Assembly: GCF_000226095.1 (NCBI RefSeq)
Contig: NC_016472.1
Span: forward strand, 10,416,001 to 10,480,000
DNA: 64,000 nt
Direction: 5' to 3'
DNA from: Thermothelomyces thermophilus ATCC 42464
Taxonomy: Eukaryota; Ascomycota; Sordariomycetes; Sordariales; Chaetomiaceae
Shown here in pieces: positions 56,842 through 64,000 of the stretch. Position numbers and translations under genes: made by a program. Positions within the stretch are counted from its first letter, which is position 1. Every line of letters begins with the position of its first letter. The notes under the pieces were generated by a model, which did no database searches, was not told the origin of the DNA, and saw nothing but the letters and a program-made list of their open reading frames with translations.

Positions 56842-59255
56842 TCAATACGCAACCAGAGTGTTCAGACCATCCAGCTCCCTGTCCCAGCAGCGATGCTGCG
56901 AGATGCCGTAAAAGAACTTCTCCATGAACCCGGCGGAGCCCTTGGCGATGGTGACGGCCTCGGTCAGGCTCTCGGGCCGGAGGTCCTTGAGGGTGACGAT
57001 GCCGTAGCTCTCGTGCGCGTCGCCCGAGCTCGAGACCGAGACGCTGGGCAGGGCGATGGCCCCCTGGACGAGGTCTACGGCCTCGCCGGTGGCGCCGATA
57101 GTCTTGAGGTGGCCAAACGCCTCGCGGATCCAGTGCAGGGCGCGGCCGTTCTTGGCGAGGGCCTCGACCGACTTGGCGCCGCCGGGGATGAAGACGGCGT
57201 CAACCATGGTGGAGCGGAAGCCCTCGAGGTGGTGGTGCGGCTGCGTCGAGCTGCCGTTGGCGGCCGTCACCTTGCTGCGCTTGGTGCCGACGACGAGGGG
57301 CACGGCGAGGGCGGACGAGAGGGCGGCGTAGGCGGCGGAGTAGGCCACGTGGTCGTATCCGTCGGCGATGAGGATGGCGACGCGGCGCGAGGCGATGGTC
57401 GGAGCGGAGCCCGGGAACTCGGTCTGGCTGAGCGCCCGGGCGCGGCGGCCGTGGTTGGGCCGGCCCTGCTTGGGCGCCTCGCCGCCGACCAGCTCGGCCA
57501 CCGTCTCGGCGAGGTTGAGGTCGATGTCGGCGAGGCGCTGGACCATGCGCCCAAAGACGACCGGGTCCTCGCAGTGGTCGAGCTCGAAGGCGAAGGCGTT
57601 GATGATGTGCCGCTTCTCAACGGCCGACATGCTGTTCCAGAAGAGCTGGGCCTGGCTGAAGTGGTCCTTGAACTTGTCACTGCGCATACGCGCCTTGATG
57701 CCCGCGATCTTTTGCGCGTACTCGACGTAGGCGCCCTCCTCCTTGCTCGCCGGAGGGCAGACCTCGAAGCGGTTGGGCCAGTAGTTGACGGTGCCGCGGG
57801 TGATGGTGTGGCGGAGGGCGCCGTCGCGGTTGAAGTTCATGACTGGGCAGATCGGCCGGTTGATGGGAAGCTCCTGGAAGTTGATGCCCAGGCGCGAGAT
57901 CTGGGTGTCGAAGTAGCTGAAGTTGCGACCCTGGAGCAGGGGGTCGTCCGAGAAGCCGATGCCGGGGACGATGTGGCTGGTACAGAAGGCGATCTGCTCG
58001 ACCTGGGTGAAGAACTCGTCCGGGTTGCGGTTCAGCTCCATCTCGCCGATGTAGCGGGTCGGCACCAGATCCTCGGGCCAGACCTTGGTAGCGTCGAGAA
58101 TGTCAAAGTCGAACTTGTGCTCGTCCGCCTCGGGGATCGCCTGGATACCGAACTTCCACTTGGGATACACGCCGTTCGCGATGGCCTCCCACAAGTCCTT
58201 GCGGTGGAAATCGGGGTCCTGGCCGGCGAGCTTGAGCGCCTCGTCCCACACGAGCGAGTGGACGCCGAGCTCCGGAGTCCAGGTGAACTTGACAAAATGG
58301 CGCTCACCCTTGGCGTTGATCAGCGTGAAGGTGTTGACGCCGAAGCCTTGCATCATGCGGAATGAGCGAGGGATGGCCCGGTCGCTCATCTTAGAACCGT
58401 GTCCAAGTCAGCCGCTGTCCAGCAATCACACGAAGTCCGACCTCTCAGTGTATTATGGGGGCCATCCGATCGTTGTTCATGGTGAAAATAAGATAAAATA
58501 AAAAAACGAACGATTACGTACCGCCCACATAAACATGTGTGTAGACTCGGTGTGGTTGAACTCGAAGTCCCAAAAGTTGTTGTGCGCTGTCTGGGCCTGG
58601 GGCACCTCGTTGTGCGGCTCGGGCTTGACGGCGTGGATGACGTCGGGGAACTTGATGGCGTCCTGGATGAAGAAGACGGGAATGTTGTTGCCGACAATGT
58701 CCCAGTTGCCCTCGTCGGTGTAGAACTTGACGGCAAAGCCGCGGACGTCGCGCACCGTGTCGGCACTCCCCCTGCTCCCAACAACGGTGGAGAAGCGGAC
58801 AAAGACGGGGGTCTCGCGCGACGTGTCGGTCAGGACGGGGGCGAAGGTGAGGTCTTCGGCGCTCTCAAACACCCTGAACTTGCCGAAGGCGCCAGATCCC
58901 CGGGCGTGAACCACCCGCTCTGGGATTCTCTCATGATCGAATCTCATGATCTAGGAAGGGAGTCAGTCATCCCGATGAATGCTTAAACTTTGATCCAAAG
59001 CGGAAACTCTAGCAATAAACGCACCCTTTCGCGGGCAAAGGGGTCCTCGAGGAGCATAGGGCCTGTCTTGTCCTTGCTGACCACCTTCAGCCAGTCATCG
59101 GCCGTGCCCTGTTTGACGCCATAATCCGTTGTCAGGCGGTCCTTGTTGGTTGTATCCTTGGTGTCGTGGGCGAGGTCCTTGAGCTTGTCGCCCTCGCGGG
59201 AGCCGAGGGCGGCGTGCGCCACTTTCTGCACGGATTCGGGTACCAGGCCGGACAT
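56842..59255 (-). CDS. cat-1: Large-subunit catalase with C-terminal DJ-1/PfpI-like domain
   Basis: Three exons: 59,255-59,025, 58,950-58,522 and 58,389-56,842. Introns are 59,024-58,951 (GTGCGT, CTGAC, TAG; 74 bp) and 58,521-58,390 (GTACGT, CTGAC, AAG; 132 bp). Total 735 aa, the usual size of clade 2 catalases. Visible are [16 protein letters not shown] with the heme-site His, [13 protein letters not shown] with the catalytic Asn, the heme-ligand Tyr in [10 protein letters not shown], and a flavodoxin/PfpI-like C-terminal domain ([24 protein letters not shown]). It breaks down hydrogen peroxide to water and oxygen. No signal peptide is seen, and the N-terminus ([16 protein letters not shown]) resembles the non-secreted, spore-associated CAT-1/CatA type. 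The symbol is by resemblance. Confidence 0.93.
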
Positions 59256-59306
59256 TGTTGCTTTGGATCGGTGACAGGAAACCTAGTCGAGGATGGTATG
59301 GTCTCG

Positions 59307-59311
59307 ATTGG
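59307..59311 (-). promoter_or_regulatory. CCAAT box upstream of catalase
   Basis: ATTGG on the plus strand gives CCAAT on the catalase strand, about 52 bp before its start codon. CCAAT-binding complexes (Hap/AnCF) regulate oxidative-stress genes in filamentous fungi. The site is seen; its use is inferred. Confidence 0.4.
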
Positions 59312-59317
59312 CAGGTC

Positions 59318-59334
59318 GGGGGGGGGGGGGGGGG
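59318..59334. repeat. Poly-G/poly-C run of 17 in the catalase upstream region
   Basis: Seventeen consecutive G on the plus strand (C on the catalase strand), 63-79 bp before the start codon. Its length is likely to vary among strains and may be imprecise in the assembly. Confidence 0.85.
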
Positions 59335-59406
59335 TTGGATATTATAACCATTCTCATGAAGCGGCAGCCCTCCATTTTGCGTCCGCGGTTTGTTGCTTCG
59401 TCGTCG

Positions 59407-59414
59407 TGACGTCA
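59407..59414 (-). promoter_or_regulatory. Perfect CRE/ATF site (TGACGTCA) upstream of catalase
   Basis: The palindrome TGACGTCA lies 152 bp before the catalase start codon, with a variant TGATGTCA at 59,496-59,503. ATF/CREB-type bZIP factors acting under the stress MAP kinase control catalase genes in fission yeast and Neurospora. This makes stress control likely, but it is inferred from the motif only. Confidence 0.6.
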
Positions 59415-60684
59415 GGTAATCGAGGGAAATCACTTCGATCGAAGACACGCTGCGGGGGAGAGCAACACGCGCGACAGGGAACAGAGTTGAGATGGTGATG
59501 TCACGGCCCAGAAGTTGGTGGCTGCACGAAGCTCGGCTTGTTAGAGTGCTTGCCAGCTAGCCTCCGGGTTCCGTCGGGCCATCTTTTCCCTTTGCATCCG
59601 CGCCAACCCCAATCGCAGCCAACCAAGGCATTGATGATTAATTACAGAATAGTGGAGGAACACGACGTCGCCTCTGCCCTTGATCCAGGGATTTCTTCTT
59701 TTTTTTTTCTTCTCTGTTGCGTTTCCTTTTGTCGCCCCTTCCGGAGGTTCTTGCCCGAAGCTGTGACCTTATTAGCGAACCAAGCGTTCCTGGCAGTTAT
59801 GTACATACAATAATTGCATACCCAAAACGCGTGCAAGAGTGAAGGACGCCAGCAAATAGCACTACTCGCTCTCCGGAATAATTATCACATGTTGGAATCG
59901 CAGAATGGGGAATGCTGATGATGCAGGTGCAAGCTCGATGCAAACATTAGAATCAAGAAACGTGACAACTGATCTCTCTCACCCGCTCGCTGCACACTTT
60001 CATCAGTGCCAGCAGGGGAGATGCAGTAATTATTATGATTGGGGTTTTCCAAGACACTGCAAGCAATTAATCAGAAGGTTAAGGGGGATGAGTTGAAAGC
60101 GAGGATTTAACAGAACATCCACTTTCTTAGGGATGCCTAAGGGTGCCCTAAAAAAAGTCTTCGCTCTTCTCGGTTCCTTGAGACCGAAGTGTCGGTCTCT
60201 TGAAGCCTTGATACCGAAGTGAAGGGATTACCTACAACGACCAAGGATGGGTTGCATTTTCTGGGGCGCCGCAACTCAAAGTATCTTCTGGGGTACATGG
60301 GCATCGGGGTTGACGCGTGCGAACTCGGGCCATCTCTACATCCTGCCCAGACTAGCGAGGGTGTCTGAGTGACCCCTTGTTGTGGCATCGGCAAGTGGAG
60401 GACGTATACCCGGCAGATAGAACATCGGCAATTTAGACACTGACACGACACCAAGGCCTTGCCAATTTCCGCAATTACTGTGTCCTCGATGGTCAGGCGC
60501 CTGGTCCTGACTGCAGTGCGGTTCATCACATGAGCAGTCCGCGCAGCCTTCGAAGCGAATCTCGTTTGGCAAAGCCTTGCTAGCAGAGGGGGTTGCTTCT
60601 CCTCTAAGAATCCCTTGAGGTAGCATCCCCTAGCTCTACAGATGACGCGGGCTGACCTAGAGTGGGAAGACGCTGGGTCACCAG
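59415..60684. other. Intergenic region
   Basis: Far upstream of catalase and downstream of the F-box-like gene. A T-run is at 59,699-59,708. A short repeated phrase (CCGAAGTG with GTCTCTTGA or CTTGATA nearby) lies at 60,180-60,222. Open frames at 60,137-60,626 lack conserved motifs. Nothing is supported as a gene. Confidence 0.45.
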
Positions 60685-62638
60685 TTAAGAATACCAGTCT
60701 ACATCATACCAGGTCTGCCAAGCGCTCCTTCTCGGCTCAGGTTTGTTGCGTGAATTGACAATCGCCTCACAGCCTGGTATACGTTCCAAGTGCTCCTTTA
60801 GCCGTTGCTCCTCCTCGGCCAGCCGCTGGCTCCACCAGTCGTCCGGATGTAGCCCCTGTCGGATGGCGTTCCGTGCCCATGACCAGGGAAATGCCGCCTG
60901 TACGAATAGCGAGGCCAGACCGTCGTGCTTGACCAGGGGCTTCAAAGCTTGCGTGATGTGCATGTAGCCTCTCACAATCTGCAGCCCCTCGTCCTTGGTC
61001 GTCCGATCGCGGCGTGCCGCCGGGTTGTAAAGGAAGTCGGCGAAGACGACACGCATGGTAAGCGCCGGTGCGTCGATCTTACCACGCAGCCAATTAACCG
61101 TGTCGCGCCAGTCCACTATGGCGGGGTGTTCACCAACGGGCCAGTCACGCGGCATGTAGGGCGGGAAGACAAGCTCGAGGAAGCGGAGGTGGGCGAGACA
61201 GTCGGCAGGGACGACATCTCGGAGGAAATGCGATGCAGCGAGACGCTCGTATGGGTAGTACTCCTTGGTGCTGGCGGTTTCCGGGTCCCGTGGTTTGTCT
61301 TGCTGGATTGTGGAGTCCAGGGCCCAGAACGGCCACGCCCTGGACATCGTGAACAATGAAATGGTTACGCGAGAAGAAGACAAGCTGGGCATCGCGGTAT
61401 AAGGCGCGGCAGACGAGAAAGAGGCTGGTTGGTGGAGCCCAGCAGTTGCAGGTGAAGGAGAAGGCAGCGTGTCGGCGACGGCAAAAGCAGCCTGGGGACG
61501 GTGGTGGCCGGCCCGAGGGGTCGACGCGAAGGCATTGGCTCAGCCGGCAACCGTGATGAATGTGAGGCTGACATCCACCCTCGGAAGCTAGACAAGGCGG
61601 GCGGCATACTTGGTAGCGGCGATATCTCCTGCACCACGTGACCTCCTTCCAGGGGGTTACCAGGTCTGTATACTCGAGAATAAGAAGTCGCAGCTCGCGC
61701 GGCAGGTTTACTAGAGCCGACGGTGCCTTGGCAGGTGCAAGGCGAAGAGGTGACGGCTTAGGGCAGGCTTTTAGGACAGCGCTTTCGGCCAGCCGCTGGA
61801 GTGCGCGGTCCCATTGTTTGCAAAGCCGCACACGGCAGTCTTTGAGGGGCGGGAAGAGGGCAAGCGGGGCGATGGCTAGCTGGCCAGCCTCCAGCGCATA
61901 CTCGTGCTGATGGTTGATATCGCAGACTAACGAGAGCGCCAGACGTCCGGGGCGAACGTGGGACGACAAGTGGACCGCAGCGTTGTACCAGCTAGTCAGT
62001 AGGGCTTGGGCTGCTAGCTTAGATGAAGTCGAGTCTATACCCGACGAGACGGGATCGAGCAGCGGTCGACGGTGCACACTCCCGTGGTACTTGGCGCACT
62101 GGTCGCGGATACTATTGGCGTGCGGCTCATGCTCGACGTCGTCGCAACAGCAAAGCGGCGGGTAGTCCTTCGAGTCGACCGGATAATGGCACGAGCACTC
62201 GTTGAGAACGATCTTGAGACTCGTCAAGGAGGCGATGGCCGTTGGCGACAGGGATTGAAGGGGCTCGAGGGAGGCCTTGTAAGCGTAGATAACGAATTGG
62301 TTGGTAGAATACAGCAGGGTAGCGGCTTCGGTGTACAGGTCGCGGCAGGACCGGAGTAAGCCGGCGAAGTTGCGCGTCGGGGGCGGGTCAAAGGCCGACA
62401 CGAATATTCGCGACTCCTTGCGGCCATCTAAGTAATACGTGTTTGGGCGCCCATCACGGCGGGCTATGCCTATGTGAAGATATATGCGATGGCGTACGTG
62501 AGGAGGCAGCCGTAGCAGAGTCGGTGGCCGGGGCGGCTGCTCCTCGATGCCTCGCATCATCGTTGGGGGCCGATGGCTGTTGGCCGCCGTCACGGTTGAT
62601 TCGAAAGGATTGGTGGCAGTTGGCTGTCGACTGTTCAA
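60685..62638 (-). pseudogene. Fungal F-box-like/RIYLHIG-type protein with a frameshift
   Basis: The first frame starts at 62,638 (MNSRQPTATN) and contains LLRLPPHVRHRIYLHIGI near residue 42-60 and FAGLLRSCRDLYTEAATLLYSTNQFVIY near 92-119. A second related module follows (LVNLPRELRLLILEYTDLV), then LFLVCRALYRDAQLVFFSRNHFIVHD. At about 61,345 homology passes to the frame one base further on, which continues through YYPYERLAASHFLRDVVP, CLAHLRFLELVFPPY and DAPALTMRVVFAD, ending YDVDWYS at 60,685. These blocks are typical of large fungal families of F-box-like proteins of unknown targets. No intron of plausible size restores the frame, so I call a 1-base frameshift: true decay or a sequence error. 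The joined length would be about 650 aa. Confidence 0.6.
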
Positions 62639-64000
62639 TTTCGCGTCCCGTTTAGTTTTCGCGATGAAGAACCGAGAGCAGAAGAAGCCGGGGTAATTAC
62701 CTTAAGTAAGGTGGGTGCCACTGGCAATGAAATGCGTGAGGACTGGAAAGTGCGGGATGGCTGCCTGGCTCGGCCGCTAACTAATCCGATCCATCAAATG
62801 CGAATCAATCCGACGGGGGTACCTTCAGCTGGTGGGCAAGAACCTTAAACTTTGTGACACACGGCTCAGGCAGGGGAAGAAAAGGCGTAGTCCAAATTCA
62901 ACAGCGCAAGGCCCAGCTGGGAAGTAAATTAAGGTATGAAGCAAGGCCGGACTCGAACGCGGAATGGGGGATTGAATATGGGGAATATTCTCTAATTAAC
63001 CACTGCGTTCTTCTCACATGCAAGGCCTAGTTAGGAGAGAGGACTAGAGCGTGAAAATACCTAATTACACAATTCAACCTCCAGCAACACAGATGAATTT
63101 CTTTCACCTGGTATGTCATTCCAGCCCTGGACACCGTCTCTAAGGTAATTACTTGAACGGACAGATACAACTGACGTTACAGACACAATTCCTGACGAAG
63201 AGATTGTCGAATGGGATGTGACTAGGTCGACCCGAATCAGCCACCCACTGCAACAGATCAAAGATTTTCAACGACATCATTGTAGTCCACAAAATCGAAG
63301 CTCTTGCTGGACCCAAAGATAATCTTTTTGACGCCAGTGCCGCTGTGGATGCTTCGGGGGCATTCTTCACAAGCTTGAAGTACGGAGGAATCGGTATGTA
63401 TGTACATGCATACACCTGCAGACCTGGACGGTCAGGCAGAATGATAATAAATAATTAGGTGGGCCCAGCTGAGATATGTACATACAATGTTCGCCTCGAC
63501 CCAATTCTGGGCGTGGAACCGTGATCGACCATGCTGAACCACACTTATCTCGCCCTTATCTTGCACGGAGCTCCACTAGCTAAACCGTGCCGGTTACTGC
63601 TAGCTCAAGATCGCCGTTCCCCGAACTCGGCAGCTCGGGAGTCATCGTGCAGATCATCGAAGGCGATCATCAAGGGTCCTCTTACCTCTTCTGTGGGTTA
63701 CGTCAATGTTGGATGATACCGACCAAGGTGGGTAGCTGACTGGCTCTCTTGCGTTATCACCCAATTAACGTTGACGATCAAGATCACCCAGATCCTTTCG
63801 ACACAGGGGTGCATGCTCACGCAGTAGCCCTTCCCACAAAACCGGTGACCCCCTCATGGGGAGAGCCAAGGACGGCGGCGAGATGCTGCAAAACCATAAA
63901 GTCCTGTCCCGTTCCCAATGGAAAGCCTCGCGTAGAGAAGCAAACAGAAGCAGTATAGATTGGATGCAATGATGATGATGATGACAAATGATAATGATGC
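62639..64000. other. Intergenic region to window end
   Basis: No supported protein gene. TAAGTAAGG-type sequence is at 62,700-62,712, a tRNA-like fossil at 62,945-63,010, and GAT trinucleotide repeats at 63,968-63,990. Short open frames at 63,061-63,415 and 63,531-63,958 have no motifs. Confidence 0.45.
62945..63010 (-). other. tRNA-like fossil
   Basis: On the minus strand a box-A-like GCAGTGGTTAA (63,006-62,996) precedes a perfect 5-bp stem with a 7-base loop (62,990-62,974; loop TTCCCCA, with U33 and CCC at the anticodon position) and a box-B-like GTTCGAGTCC (62,958-62,949). The T stem and acceptor stem do not pair properly, so it is probably a decayed tRNA or a tRNA-derived sequence rather than a working gene. 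Confidence 0.25.

Noticed and set aside
56830-58365. A 511-codon plus-strand frame opposite the catalase
   Set aside because: GC-rich codon bias leaves the antisense frame open; the minus strand encodes the clear catalase with all active-site residues.
60137-60626. Two overlapping minus-strand frames of 130 and 96 codons
   Set aside because: No conserved motif, mixed composition and no start-context or intron support.

Overview
The window is fungal nuclear DNA, most likely from a filamentous Sordariomycete. Three things point there: short introns (47-154 bp) with GTRNGT-type donors and CTAAC/CTGAC branch points, GC-rich genes of Neurospora/Chaetomium-type families, and long AT-rich blocks of transposon relics in which almost every CpA/TpG has become TpA. 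That last pattern is repeat-induced point mutation (RIP). Stop codons in the relics are nearly all explained by CAA, CAG, CGA or TGG changing to stops.

Layout. 1-6,700: decayed Ty3/gypsy element on the minus strand. 6,775-6,985: a short stretch that still has CpA. 6,960-8,490 and 25,878-28,960: the two halves of one Tad-like LINE on the plus strand. Between the halves (8,491-25,877) lies a nest of Ty3/gypsy chromoviruses: A (8,491-16,085, minus), D (16,086-20,360, plus, 3' part only) and F (20,361-25,877, minus, 5' part only). 29,780-37,366: a structurally complete chromovirus C (minus) with a 5-bp GAGGG target duplication. 37,561-49,391: a GC-rich gene island. 49,397-56,384: a Ty1/copia element (minus) with an ATAAC target duplication. 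56,842-64,000: a second gene island.

Genes. The first island holds an alpha/beta hydrolase (337 aa), an Ap4A-phosphorylase-like protein with one intron, a Myb/SANT-type DNA-binding protein with one intron, an unrecognised protein, a metallophosphoesterase with several reading-frame breaks, and a BAHD-like acyltransferase (589 aa). The second island holds a large-subunit catalase in three exons (735 aa), with a perfect CRE site (TGACGTCA) and a CCAAT box upstream, and a fungal F-box-like protein interrupted by a frameshift. The genes form no obvious pathway; they look like ordinary housekeeping and accessory genes between transposon blocks.

Most notable observation. The chromoviruses carry a second gene on the strand opposite gag-pol, between the end of pol and the 3' LTR. 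It is visible in copies A, C and D, has an intron at the same place in all three, and encodes a Zn2Cys6-like cysteine cluster followed by a charged, probably coiled-coil segment. Two other observations also stand out: one deletion between sister elements would explain four separate anomalies in the nest, and the RIP damage fades outward across the short copia LTRs.
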